A stretch of 16,487 bases of DNA from Bacteroidota bacterium (GTDB lineage Bacteria; Bacteroidota; Bacteroidia; Bacteroidales; UBA1715): assembly GCA_029266015.1 (NCBI GenBank), contig JAJUFK010000021.1, forward strand, positions 1 through 16,487, read 5' to 3'. The translations under genes were made by a program, and so were the position numbers. This document shows, piece by piece, positions 8,769 to 16,487 of this stretch (within the stretch, counting starts at the first letter, position 1; every line of letters begins with the position of its first letter). The notes below the pieces were generated by a model. It searched no databases and was not told where the DNA came from. It was given only the letters and a program-made list of their open reading frames with translations.

Positions 8769-8858
8769 GTTAATGTGTAGTTTTAGCAGCATGCCCTATA
8801 CTATGTTTTATAGATTAACACTGAATATGCAGGGGCATTTTGCTAAAACAGCATTAAC
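8769..8858. repeat. 90-bp imperfect inverted repeat
   Basis: A 17-nt arm GTTTTAGCAGCATGCCC (8780-8796) pairs with 8833-8849 with two mismatches. The stem extends outward through GTTAATG (8769-8775) and CATTAAC (8852-8858) across a small asymmetric bulge. The loop is about 36 nt. Confidence 0.8.
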
Positions 8859-8899
8859 GAATATATTTTTAGATTATGTGTTGCATGGCGGCACTTTTG

Positions 8900-8927
8900 C
8901 TTACTTTTTTGCTGTAGAAAAAGTAAG
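8900..8927. repeat. Perfect 10-bp stem-loop, weak terminator candidate
   Basis: CTTACTTTTT (8900-8909) pairs with AAAAAGTAAG (8918-8927) over an 8-nt loop. On the plus strand a T6 run (8937-8942) follows nine bases later, too far for a classical intrinsic terminator. The sigma transcript would read into it, so weak termination is possible. Confidence 0.6.
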
Positions 8928-9050
8928 ATGAAATAATTTTTTATAATATTTTAAAAAGAAAAAGTAATGGTTTTGTGATAGGTGTCTTCGTGCTATAATT
9001 TATGGAGACAAGACAAATCAGTAAACAAACTAATAATGCGATTCTATTAG

Positions 9051-9118
9051 GCCTTACTCTGCAGTAGGTTTCATTTTGTATTTTTTTTTCAAATACTCAT
9101 AAATAGCTTCTTGTGAAC
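9051..9118. repeat. 68-bp direct repeat, copy 2 (ppk1 3' end)
   Basis: Partner of 8333-8400. Here the repeat is the genuine end of ppk1: the last 21 codons plus stop and three bases beyond. See copy 1 for the mismatches. Confidence 0.95.
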
Positions 9119-11150
9119 GAACTGCGTGTGGTGAATCGGGAATACGTATATTTTGCGTATTCTCGTCTAAATACGTTGCTTTTACCGTATCTTTTAATTG
9201 TATCTGCAATATATCTATAATTTCTTCTTTAATATGTTCATCATACACCGGATACACACATTCTATTCGGCGATATAGATTACGACGCATCCAATCTGCC
9301 GAACCTAAATATACCGTTTTTTTGCCTCCATTGTGAAAATAAAATACTCGGTCGTGTTCCAAAAACCTATCGACTATACGCATTACACGAATATTTTTGC
9401 TATATGGTTGGTTGGGTTTCAAGCAACACGCACCGCGAATTATTAAATCTATACGTACACCTGCAATACTTGCTTTATACAGTTGGTCTATCATATAAGG
9501 ATCTTCTAAGGCATTCATTTTTATAATGATATGAGCTTTCTTTCCTTTGTTTGCTTGAGAAATTTCGTGCTCTATTAGGTTGGTATAGGTATCTATCATA
9601 TTGAAGTTTGGTACCAAAATATGAGCGAACGGATAGCTGGTAATTTTTTTCTCAAGTATCTGAAACAATGCTTCTATTTCGCTTGTAATTTCGGGGCGGC
9701 CTGTAAAATACCCATGGTCGCAATATACAGTAGCCGTGTTTTCATTGAAATTTCCGGTGCCTATAAAACAACTTAATTGCTTTTTGCCTTTTGATGTGAT
9801 GCGTGTAACCAATGCTACTTTTGCATGTACTTTTAGCCCCGGAATACTATAAATAATATTGATACCGGCACGTTTCATTTCTTTTGCAAATCGCAGATTA
9901 TTTTCTTCGTCAAATCGTGCTTTGAGTTCTACAAACACCGTAACTTTTTTGCCATTTTGAGCCGCTTGAATCAACGACTTTACCACCGCAGAATTGTATG
10001 CTACGCGATATTGTGTCGATTTTATTTCAACCACCGATTCGTCGTGGGCAGCTTCTTGTAAATAGTGTAAAAAATAATTGAACGACTGATATGGGAAATG
10101 AAGAATAAATTCGTTTGATTCTATATGCCGAATAATTGACCGTACTTCTTGTAATTTGGGGTGAAGCAATGGGGTAAATCGAGGGTATTCCAATTCGGGA
10201 GATTTGGGGTTCGGGAACCGAAATAAATCTCTAAAATTGTGATATTTCCCTGCTTTTACCAAATCTTCGTTGTGCAATTCAAATGTTTTTGCCACATACT
10301 GCAATACCGATTGCGGCATCGAATAATCGTATTGAAAGCGGTTAGGTCGCCCCAATTGTCGTGTCGACGAAATTGTGGAAATAATATCGATAAGTTCTTC
10401 GTAATCATGCTCTTCGAAGTCTAAATCGGCATCGCGAGTCATTTTTACACTATACCAAGAACTGATGTCATATCCGGGATAAATAGCATTGAAAAACCGC
10501 ATCATTATATCTTCTAAAAACATAATGCAATGATTGCCTTGTTCGTCTTTGGGTAATTCTATAAAGCGAGCTATATCGTGATCGGTAGGCAATTTAAGTA
10601 AGCCATACACAGGGCGACGCAATTTTTTTGAGATACTCAGTTTTCCTAATTTTTTAGGAAACATGCGAAGAACAATGTATATCTGTCCGGTACGTAAAAA
10701 GGGTTTTATTCTTCCTTTTATCAAAATTACCGGTTGAAGATAGGGGAGAATATCGGCATTAAATACTTGATGAATATACTGAATCTGAGATTCGGTAAGC
10801 GAAGTTTCGGGTTGAATGAGTCGAATTTGATTTTTTTCTAATTCCTGAGTAATTTCATTGTGAAATAAATCCATTAATTCGTTTTGAAACCCACTCACTA
10901 ACGTATTTATTTGTTCTATAACTGCATGCGGTTGTACTTTTTTTATCTTCGGATGATCTTCGGAAAAATCGCGAAGCAATCGGCGATAGTAACTTACCCG
11001 AACGCGATAAAACTCATCGAGGTTGTTGGAGTAAATTGCTAAAAATTTGAGCCGTTCGTACAGTGGAAGCTCTTTGTTTTTAGCTTCTTCCAACACACGA
11101 TAATTAAAGTACAGCCAACTTATGTCGCGATTTACATAATCAAAAGTCAT
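9054..11150 (-). CDS. ppk1: Polyphosphate kinase 1
   Basis: Reversibly transfers the terminal phosphate of ATP onto inorganic polyphosphate, through a phosphohistidine intermediate; usually membrane-associated. 698 residues, full length for PPK1. The N-terminal domain begins NRDISWLYFNYRVLEEA and contains the family motif LPLYERLKFLAIYSNNLDEF (28-47) involved in nucleotide binding. The two PLD-like catalytic domains carry YRVAYNSAVVKSLIQAA (381-397), VELKARFDEE (407-416), the phospho-accepting His442 in GLKVHAK, IGTGNFNE (463-470), and the second catalytic His599 in DRFLEHDRV, followed by SADWM (618-622). The start is ATG at 11150, matching the conserved family start. It is convergent with the sigma factor, separated by the repeat-flanked insert. 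No ppx (exopolyphosphatase) gene is in view. Its final 65 bp are duplicated at 8336-8400. Confidence 0.98.
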   Translation of the reverse strand: MTFDYVNRDISWLYFNYRVLEEAKNKELPLYERLKFLAIYSNNLDEFYRVRVSYYRRLLRDFSEDHPKIKKVQPHAVIEQINTLVSGFQNELMDLFHNEITQELEKNQIRLIQPETSLTESQIQYIHQVFNADILPYLQPVILIKGRIKPFLRTGQIYIVLRMFPKKLGKLSISKKLRRPVYGLLKLPTDHDIARFIELPKDEQGNHCIMFLEDIMMRFFNAIYPGYDISSWYSVKMTRDADLDFEEHDYEELIDIISTISSTRQLGRPNRFQYDYSMPQSVLQYVAKTFELHNEDLVKAGKYHNFRDLFRFPNPKSPELEYPRFTPLLHPKLQEVRSIIRHIESNEFILHFPYQSFNYFLHYLQEAAHDESVVEIKSTQYRVAYNSAVVKSLIQAAQNGKKVTVFVELKARFDEENNLRFAKEMKRAGINIIYSIPGLKVHAKVALVTRITSKGKKQLSCFIGTGNFNENTATVYCDHGYFTGRPEITSEIEALFQILEKKITSYPFAHILVPNFNMIDTYTNLIEHEISQANKGKKAHIIIKMNALEDPYMIDQLYKASIAGVRIDLIIRGACCLKPNQPYSKNIRVMRIVDRFLEHDRVFYFHNGGKKTVYLGSADWMRRNLYRRIECVYPVYDEHIKEEIIDILQIQLKDTVKATYLDENTQNIRIPDSPHAVRSQEAIYEYLKKKYKMKPTAE

Positions 11151-11402
11151 AATTATTCCTCGAATAGTTTAAAATGCAGAATTATACAAAAAAAACAACA
11201 AAACAAAGAGAAATGTATATTTATTGTGTTTTCTTAACATTTTGGTAACATTTGAACGAGGTTGAAATGAAAGTTGTTTCTTTTTTTAACTATAAAAGTT
11301 CAAATTGTTTTGAATACATACAGTTGTAGGTGCTGAGGGTAGGCAAGTAGTGCGAGTGGTGAAGTAAAAATATTAAAATACAGTAATAGGCATGTATATA
11401 CG
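11151..11402. other. Spacer upstream of ppk1, with a G-rich patch
   Basis: 252 bases containing the presumed ppk1 promoter; no clear TTTG/TAnnTTTG pair was found on the minus strand. An unusually G-rich, C-poor patch (11323-11364, with TGAGGGTAGG) contrasts with the AT-rich flanks and lies just beyond the stop of the next gene. No hairpin with a T-run is apparent. Confidence 0.5.
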
Positions 11403-12179
11403 TTATAATCGAAACGCTCGCACTCTAAAATCTATCTTACTATTTTCTTCGTACAAGCCGTGTGAGTCAAAGTTCCAAACCCATTCGCTGTGGTGTGTGT
11501 GTGCAGGTGGTTCTACAAATACCAATGGTTCGGTGTGTGTCTTTCCTGTTTTTGTATGTGTTACAATTTTCTCCCAATCGCTTATCAAGCAGTAGTTGTA
11601 TTGCTCCAGCAAATGCATATGATTGTTTTGTATACAATATCTAAAATCCTGTTTTTCTTCCTCGCTCACCGTTTCGTGTTTTTCCAAAGCTTCGAGCAAT
11701 AGTATATCAAGCTGGTTTACTATATTGAGTGATACTACAAGGTCAAAAGGTATATCATACGAAAATTGTGTTTGCGTTAATTGTGGTAAAGGCTGTTTAC
11801 GAACATGAGATTTTGCCGTAATCCGTTCATATATTTTTTTTGCTACCCCTCCGGTTACATCGGCTTCTATAAAATGTACATGCGGATATTTTCTGTATTT
11901 ATGGGTAATTTGTAAAGGGTGTAAAATGTCGAACAAATACACTTGTTTGAAATCGCTAATAATATCGTCTATTGGTACATCGAGTAGCCAACCGCTGCCA
12001 AATATTGCTATAGAAGAATAGTTTTTGTAAGCATACGCATCGCGAATCCATTGTTTAGTATGTTCTAAGTGTGATTTCCACGCGTCGCCTTCGCGCAAAA
12101 AGCGAGTAAGTATCCCTTCTTGGTCAATGCTATATCCTAATTTTTGATATATTTTTTTGTCTGATAATTGAAAATTCAC
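11403..12179 (-). CDS. Unrecognised protein with a Rossmann/methyltransferase-like core
   Basis: 258 residues, soluble, no signal peptide or membrane segment. I do not recognise a named family. A central block resembles a class I SAM-dependent methyltransferase: IAIFGSGWLLDVP (57-69) as a possible motif I, VYLFDILHP with Asp84 at the expected end of strand 2, FIEADVTG (103-110), then DLVVSLNIVNQLDILL (146-161) and YCLISDWEK (196-204) in place of strands 4 and 5. The glycine motif is atypical (GSGWL rather than GxGxG), so cofactor binding is uncertain and no substrate can be inferred. A His/Thr-rich stretch (THTKTGKTHTEP, then PPAHTHHSEW) near 207-233 is distinctive. The start is ATG at 12179. 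It is 122 bp downstream of proB on the same strand; co-transcription is possible but unproven. Confidence 0.8.
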   Translation of the reverse strand: MNFQLSDKKIYQKLGYSIDQEGILTRFLREGDAWKSHLEHTKQWIRDAYAYKNYSSIAIFGSGWLLDVPIDDIISDFKQVYLFDILHPLQITHKYRKYPHVHFIEADVTGGVAKKIYERITAKSHVRKQPLPQLTQTQFSYDIPFDLVVSLNIVNQLDILLLEALEKHETVSEEEKQDFRYCIQNNHMHLLEQYNYCLISDWEKIVTHTKTGKTHTEPLVFVEPPAHTHHSEWVWNFDSHGLYEENSKIDFRVRAFRL

Positions 12180-12301
12180 AGAATTGAATTAATATGTCGG
12201 ATTATAACTGTTTAAAATGTTATTATAGATTAATACGATATATCATTTTTCTTAAACTGACTTATTGCTCAATCATACAGTAAGGACTATCACAAGTTTC
12301 T

Positions 12302-13105
12302 TCACACATTGTTAGGAGCTACAAAAAGAGTTCCCAAATCATGTCCTTGCAAAATATTATATAAAATTTCTGGTTCATCGGCATTTGCAATTACCGTATC
12401 TATATTATCGGCATGACAAATTTGAACAGCTGTAATTTTGGTGGACATACCACCTGTTCCAAAGCTTGAACCTGCAGAACCTGCACTAGCCGAAATTTTT
12501 TCATCAACTGTGGTAATTATTGGGATTCGCTTTGCTTGTGGATTTTTGCGAGGATCTGAATCAAAAAAACCATCAATATCAGAAAGCATTATTAATAAAT
12601 CGGCTTTACAAATAGATGCAACCATTGCAGAAAGCCTATCATTGTCGCCTATTTCAATTTCGTCGGTTGCCACAGTATCATTTTCATTTACAATAGGAAT
12701 GGCACCTAATTCAAGTAATTTAGCAAATGTATTTTCAGCATTAATGTGTTTTTGTTTATCTGTTATAACATCATAGGTTAACAATACTTGTCCAACATGC
12801 ATATTATACGTATCAAAAAACTTACGATAAATTTTAGCTAAAACAGCCTGTCCAATAGCCGCGGCAGCTTGTTTACCGGGAATTGTATTAGGTCGTTTTT
12901 TCTGACCTAATTTACCAACTCCTACAGCAATAGAACCCGAAGATACAAGCACAACCTCTTTACCTTGTTTTTTAAGAGTAGCCAATACGGTAACTAAATG
13001 TTCTATACGTGTTAAATTTAATCTGCCGTTTGGGAATGTTAGTGATGATGTTCCTATTTTTATCACTATTCTTTTTTTATGCTGCAATCGTTCTCTATAA
13101 TTCAT
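12302..13105 (-). CDS. proB: Glutamate 5-kinase
   Basis: First step of proline synthesis: ATP-dependent phosphorylation of L-glutamate to glutamyl 5-phosphate, in the cytosol. 267 residues, an amino-acid-kinase domain only; the C-terminal PUA domain of the ~367-residue E. coli enzyme is absent, as in other short ProB proteins. Motifs: VIKIGTSSL (14-22), VSSGSIAVG (54-62), IPIVNENDTV (136-145) with EIGDNDRLSA (151-160), LSDIDGFFDSDPR (174-186) and the ATP-site GTGGMSTK (216-223). I chose the ATG at 13105; an in-frame TTG at 13129 would add eight residues (MLYYNIIC) not typical of the family. No Shine-Dalgarno is seen. It follows the RemB/Wzi-like gene by 48 nt. proA, its usual partner, is not in the window. 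Confidence 0.96.
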   Translation of the reverse strand: MNYRERLQHKKRIVIKIGTSSLTFPNGRLNLTRIEHLVTVLATLKKQGKEVVLVSSGSIAVGVGKLGQKKRPNTIPGKQAAAAIGQAVLAKIYRKFFDTYNMHVGQVLLTYDVITDKQKHINAENTFAKLLELGAIPIVNENDTVATDEIEIGDNDRLSAMVASICKADLLIMLSDIDGFFDSDPRKNPQAKRIPIITTVDEKISASAGSAGSSFGTGGMSTKITAVQICHADNIDTVIANADEPEILYNILQGHDLGTLFVAPNNV

Positions 13106-13153
13106 ACATATAATATTATAATAAAGCAAAATTACTTTTTTTTAATTATGTAC

Positions 13154-14749
13154 TTAAAAATCATAATAAAAATTTTGCAATGACGATCGTAATGCTATAA
13201 AATACATCATTTGTTGTTTTGAATTCAATTCACTAATTGCAGAACGATTACTAATTCCGGCAGATATAGTAGTATTACTTGGCGGGTGAACTAAATACGA
13301 AACTGTAATATCTTTATATTGTACTATATTTTCTATGGCTGATTTACCTGTTTTATTATTATATTCTTGGCTACGAGTTGTGTACAACTTAAATATATTA
13401 TTCCCAAAATTAGAACCCACCGTATCTTGCCCATGTACCAAATACAAATATTTAGCTTCTATAAACAATCGTTTATAATTATATTTGATAAAACTCACCG
13501 ATTCATAAAAATTAGAACCGCGTGGATGCGCCATTGATTGTAATGCATGACCATACTGTTGCGAATATGTAAAATGTGAATACATAAACGGACGCACATA
13601 ATTTACTTCTGTTTGAAAATCCAAATGTTTAACACCAGCAATATCAAACGTTTTATACCCTGCTTGTAATGCATATTTATTACCCCACCATCCGTTTCGG
13701 ACTTTCATTTCAGAAATCTTGAATTCATCAATTGCTAATTGCCCATAGAATACATGATTTTTCCAGAGTGTTACTTTTCCTGTTAATCCCATTAACACAT
13801 TATCGGGCGACCCAACAGAAAATTCAACGGGACGCAAAAAAATAACCGGGTTTAAGTAATTAAATTCAAAACCACGATATACTCCCGAAGAATCTTCATT
13901 CTGCCATATTATAGTTTCAAAAATGCCAATATTGAACCATTTAGTTACAGACCAATCTAAATAATGCATAACATTCCATTTTTTAGGATACCGTGAATTT
14001 GGAGCATGAAGAAAATCAACATAATATTGTTGCGACCACATATTGACATATTGTATGTTCCAAATATTTGTTGTTATTTTAAAATACGGATAATTCATAG
14101 CATTATCCGAGAGCAACAATGACCTATATCCATCACCAATAAAATGCTTACCGTGACCAAATTGAAATCCAAAAATTGAATCGGGATTAAAAGATATATA
14201 TGCATCGGCAAAAGCATAATCATCAGCCTGATTATCATCGCCAAATGGCTTAGCACGACTTTGTCCCGGTATTGTTCGTTGTCCTAATTCCTCTATCCTA
14301 TCATTACGATAATCTCTATACCTTGATTGGGTTTCATAAAAAGCTGTAAACACATGAACTTTGTTTGTAATATCTGATTCTATTATAAGGCCGCGTGTAT
14401 TTGTCCACCCATTCACTGTATCATCTAAATCTTGTGAATATTCAAAATTACAGGCAGGATTAATAGAAAAATTAAAAATACCTTTTGAAAATGAAAATAT
14501 ATCTTTGTTGAGAATATAATCTGCATATTTATTACCGGTATTACACATAAATAATGTATCAAATGATACGATTTTGGCAACATCAATCATGTTATATGGT
14601 TTAATTGATGTGTGAAATCGGTTATCGGCATTATATACGTATCTGTCAAAAGGTTGAAACGAATGATTATTGAAAACAGAATTTTGCTGAGAAAACGCAA
14701 GGTTAGCAACAATAATTAAACATATAAAATATACACACTTATAACCCAT
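13154..14749 (-). CDS. RemB/Wzi-like outer-membrane protein
   Basis: 531 residues with a Sec signal peptide (MGYKCVYFICLIIVANLAFS, cleavage near QQ). The rest shows no long hydrophobic helices but many alternating aromatic strands, as expected of an outer-membrane beta-barrel. The block GHGKHFIGDGYRSLLLSDNA (198-217) is, to my knowledge, characteristic of gliding-motility protein RemB and related capsule-assembly Wzi-like proteins of Bacteroidota. The exact role is unsettled: RemB was found through gliding studies in Flavobacterium, whereas Wzi anchors capsule to the cell surface. Its ATG sits inside the end of the upstream sugar-transferase gene (11-nt overlap, 14739-14749), so the two are probably translationally coupled. 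This supports a link to surface polysaccharide rather than motility alone. No T9SS C-terminal signal is present, consistent with BAM-inserted barrels. Confidence 0.82.
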   Translation of the reverse strand: MGYKCVYFICLIIVANLAFSQQNSVFNNHSFQPFDRYVYNADNRFHTSIKPYNMIDVAKIVSFDTLFMCNTGNKYADYILNKDIFSFSKGIFNFSINPACNFEYSQDLDDTVNGWTNTRGLIIESDITNKVHVFTAFYETQSRYRDYRNDRIEELGQRTIPGQSRAKPFGDDNQADDYAFADAYISFNPDSIFGFQFGHGKHFIGDGYRSLLLSDNAMNYPYFKITTNIWNIQYVNMWSQQYYVDFLHAPNSRYPKKWNVMHYLDWSVTKWFNIGIFETIIWQNEDSSGVYRGFEFNYLNPVIFLRPVEFSVGSPDNVLMGLTGKVTLWKNHVFYGQLAIDEFKISEMKVRNGWWGNKYALQAGYKTFDIAGVKHLDFQTEVNYVRPFMYSHFTYSQQYGHALQSMAHPRGSNFYESVSFIKYNYKRLFIEAKYLYLVHGQDTVGSNFGNNIFKLYTTRSQEYNNKTGKSAIENIVQYKDITVSYLVHPPSNTTISAGISNRSAISELNSKQQMMYFIALRSSLQNFYYDF

Positions 14750-16130
14750 CTCGTTTTATTATAGTTTTTATAGTTTTAAGAATTAACATAAAATCAAGAC
14801 GTAGCGACCATGTATCTATATATTGTAAATCAAGTTTCATCCATCGTTCAAACGGAATGTTGTTTCTACCGGAAACTTGCCAAATACAAGTAATACCGGG
14901 TTTCATTGATAATCTTCGCAATTGCCAACGTTCATATTGAGCAACTTCATCGGGTATTGGTGGACGAGGACCAACAACAGACATATCTCCTTTGAGCACA
15001 TTAAAAAATTGAGGTAATTCATCAAGACTGGTTTTTCGTAAGAATTTTCCTATTTTTGTAATACGAGGATCATCTTTTATCTTAAATACCGGTCCGGACT
15101 GTTCATCTTTATTTTTCAATTTTTCCAATAAATCTTCAGCATCGGGAATCATACTTCTGAATTTATATAATTGGAACTCCCTACCTCTTAGTCCTACGCG
15201 AGTTTGTTTAAATATAATTGGTCCTTTAGAGTCAATTCTCACTAAAATTGCAATAATTATAAACAACCAACTCAAAGAAATAATTATAAATAAAGAAAAC
15301 ACAAAGTCAAATATTGCTTTAATTTTTAGATTGATATAACTATTGGGGGTATTTTGAAAAGTAAAAAACGGCATTTCATCTAAATATTGAATACTTGATT
15401 TGGTTCGAGCAATATTCAATAATTGTGATGACATTCGAAACATAACACCTATTTCTAAACAGGAATAAATTAAACGAGTTAATCGCTCTCGTTCAAAACC
15501 TGACTCTGTATAAATAACTTCATCAATAGGATTATCTTCAATAAGGGATGGAATATCACACGAAGAATCATATATTATATATTTTGAAGAATACTCTTGC
15601 GCTATTTCTTTACTATCGGTTACAATGCCGGCAATTCTATAGCCCCAGAATGTATTTCGTTCAATTTTTTTGATTACAGGTTCTAATTCTTCATTTCCTA
15701 TTACTATTACATTTACATAATTTTTACCCTGACGTCGAAACTTTTTAAAAATAAAATATATATCTATTTTTAAAATATAGAGCGTAAAAAAATTAATTAT
15801 AGTGAATAATAATAATGCACCCCTACTTATTTGTTCTAATTGTAATAAGAATATAATAAGGAATAATATCCCCATTCCAATAGAAACTAAAATAACATAG
15901 GCAAAGAATATATACGAATACGGATTGACCCTATAGATACGCGAAATATTATAGAATCGTAATAAAAAAAACCAAATAGGACCAATAAAAAGAAGCAATA
16001 TGAGATAATCTTGATTAAATGTAAGATTACCGTGACGAATAAAATAAGCTAATATAAAAGTGATATAGGTAATACCAACTTCTATAAGTGCAATAAAATT
16101 ATTAATAATATTTTCCTTTTCTTTTAGCAT
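14739..16130 (-). CDS. Polyprenyl-phosphate sugar-1-phosphate transferase (WcaJ/WbaP-like)
   Basis: Initiates surface polysaccharide assembly by moving a sugar-1-phosphate from a UDP-sugar to undecaprenyl phosphate at the inner membrane. 463 residues. The N-terminal part (about 10-125) has four hydrophobic segments; a Rossmann-like middle follows (VNVIVIGNEELE at 139-150, YRIAGIVTD at 164-172). After another membrane segment (about 270-297) comes the catalytic domain: KFRSM (323-327), DDPRIT (353-358), SLDELPQ (368-374) carrying the Asp-Glu pair typical of the family's active site, GDMSVVGPRPP (381-391) and KPGITCIWQVSGR (410-422). The sugar cannot be told from sequence. The start is ATG at 16130. 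It is first gene of a likely operon with the RemB/Wzi-like gene and perhaps proB; no flippase or glycosyltransferases follow, so the rest of the pathway must lie elsewhere. Confidence 0.95.
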   Translation of the reverse strand: MLKEKENIINNFIALIEVGITYITFILAYFIRHGNLTFNQDYLILLLFIGPIWFFLLRFYNISRIYRVNPYSYIFFAYVILVSIGMGILFLIIFLLQLEQISRGALLLFTIINFFTLYILKIDIYFIFKKFRRQGKNYVNVIVIGNEELEPVIKKIERNTFWGYRIAGIVTDSKEIAQEYSSKYIIYDSSCDIPSLIEDNPIDEVIYTESGFERERLTRLIYSCLEIGVMFRMSSQLLNIARTKSSIQYLDEMPFFTFQNTPNSYINLKIKAIFDFVFSLFIIISLSWLFIIIAILVRIDSKGPIIFKQTRVGLRGREFQLYKFRSMIPDAEDLLEKLKNKDEQSGPVFKIKDDPRITKIGKFLRKTSLDELPQFFNVLKGDMSVVGPRPPIPDEVAQYERWQLRRLSMKPGITCIWQVSGRNNIPFERWMKLDLQYIDTWSLRLDFMLILKTIKTIIKRDGL

Positions 16131-16281
16131 AATAATGCAACAAAAATACCTATTCTTTTACTATAAAAAAAAATTAACATTTAGAAAAATTATTCAAAAA
16201 AGGCAAATCTTTATTCAAAATATAAGAATAAAAATCATTGATTTATATCAACAATAATTCCAAACATTTGTATATTTTGAC

Positions 16282-16487
16282 TTAGATATAAATAACTTCG
16301 GGTTTAAGCTCTATACCTGTTTCATTAAAGACTTTATCTTGAATATATTCTGCAAGTTTTTGAATATCACGACCTGTAGCACCTCCTTTATTTATAAGTA
16401 CTAATGCTTGCTTTGAATGAACTTGTGCCAATCCCAAACTAAATCCTTTCAATCCAAGCTTGTCAATCAACCAACCCGCAGCAATTT
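16282..16487 (-). CDS. murB: UDP-N-acetylenolpyruvoylglucosamine reductase, C-terminal part
   Basis: Partial gene: the 5' end lies beyond the right edge of the window. The 67 visible residues (AAGWLIDKLGLKGFSLG, AQVHSKQALVLINKGGAT, and ELKPEVIYI at the end) match the C-terminal substrate-binding domain of MurB, the FAD enzyme that reduces UDP-GlcNAc-enolpyruvate to UDP-MurNAc in peptidoglycan synthesis. The Glu in KPEV corresponds to the conserved catalytic Glu near the C-terminus of the E. coli enzyme (EPEVRF). The stop is at 16282-16284. 151 AT-rich bases separate it from the sugar transferase, so they may or may not share a transcript. Confidence 0.92.
   Translation of the reverse strand, partial: IAAGWLIDKLGLKGFSLGLAQVHSKQALVLINKGGATGRDIQKLAEYIQDKVFNETGIELKPEVIYI

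Larger units (their letters stand above)
8401..9050. other. Non-coding, hairpin-rich insert between direct repeats
   Basis: 650 bases with no plausible gene on either strand, separating the convergent sigma-factor and ppk1 genes. It holds four inverted repeats listed separately (8495-8521, 8532-8660, 8769-8858, 8900-8927). The 8640-8656 part is GC-richer than its surroundings. No terminal inverted repeats and no transposase remnant were recognised. The make-up resembles dispersed intergenic repeats of Bacteroidota, but only one copy is in view. It could be a non-autonomous element, a decayed mobile element, or a composite of REP-like units. Confidence 0.7.

Noticed and set aside
8401..9050. 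Insert as a classical insertion sequence
   Set aside because: No transposase frame or terminal inverted repeats, and the 68-bp flanking duplication is too long for known IS families.
11392..11808. Several overlapping plus-strand reading frames with Cys-rich translations
   Set aside because: They are reverse-strand shadows of the 11403-12179 gene.
12302..13105. ProB truncated by mutation because the PUA domain is missing
   Set aside because: Short single-domain ProB proteins are a known natural form; all catalytic motifs are intact and the frame ends cleanly.

Overview
The window looks like a piece of a chromosome from a low-GC member of the Bacteroidota, probably a Bacteroidales- or Cytophagales-type organism. 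The signs are a large secreted PKD-repeat protein ending in a type B sorting domain of the type IX secretion system (T9SS), a RemB-like outer-membrane protein of the gliding/Wzi type, a short ProB without a PUA domain, AT-rich spacers, and mostly absent Shine-Dalgarno sequences. No rRNA, tRNA, CRISPR array, transposase or phage gene was seen. Species cannot be fixed from the sequence alone.

Layout from left to right. At 75-4340 (minus) lies a ~1,421-residue secreted adhesin-like protein with about 15 PKD domains. A ~400-bp spacer follows. At 4739-7534 (minus) lies uvrA, complete. Divergent from uvrA, at 7762-8349 (plus), is an ECF-type sigma factor with an unusually perfect Shine-Dalgarno. 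At 8401-9050 is a 650-bp non-coding, hairpin-rich segment flanked by 68-bp direct repeats (8333-8400 and 9051-9118). At 9054-11150 (minus) is ppk1, polyphosphate kinase. At 11403-12179 (minus) is an unrecognised protein with a Rossmann/methyltransferase look. From 12302 to 16130 (all minus) run proB, a RemB/Wzi-like outer-membrane protein and a polyprenyl-phosphate sugar-1-phosphate transferase. The sugar transferase and the RemB/Wzi-like gene overlap by 11 nt, and proB follows 48 nt after the latter. At the right edge is the 3' end of murB.

How the genes relate. The sugar transferase (first step of surface polysaccharide assembly) and the RemB/Wzi-like barrel form a tightly coupled pair that points to capsule or exopolysaccharide export or surface attachment. 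The PKD protein is an independent cell-surface product. uvrA, ppk1, proB and murB are housekeeping genes.

Two things deserve a second look. First, the cysteines of the PKD array are distributed with an exact one-domain offset: the early-strand Cys is in domains 1-14 and the late-loop Cys in domains 2-15. This suggests disulfide staples between neighbouring domains. Second, the sigma-factor/ppk1 junction is split by a hairpin-rich insert whose 68-bp flanking repeat carries the ends of BOTH convergent genes. Deleting the insert and one repeat would restore two genes overlapping tail to tail by 14 bp. No wholly new defence or mobile system was evident.
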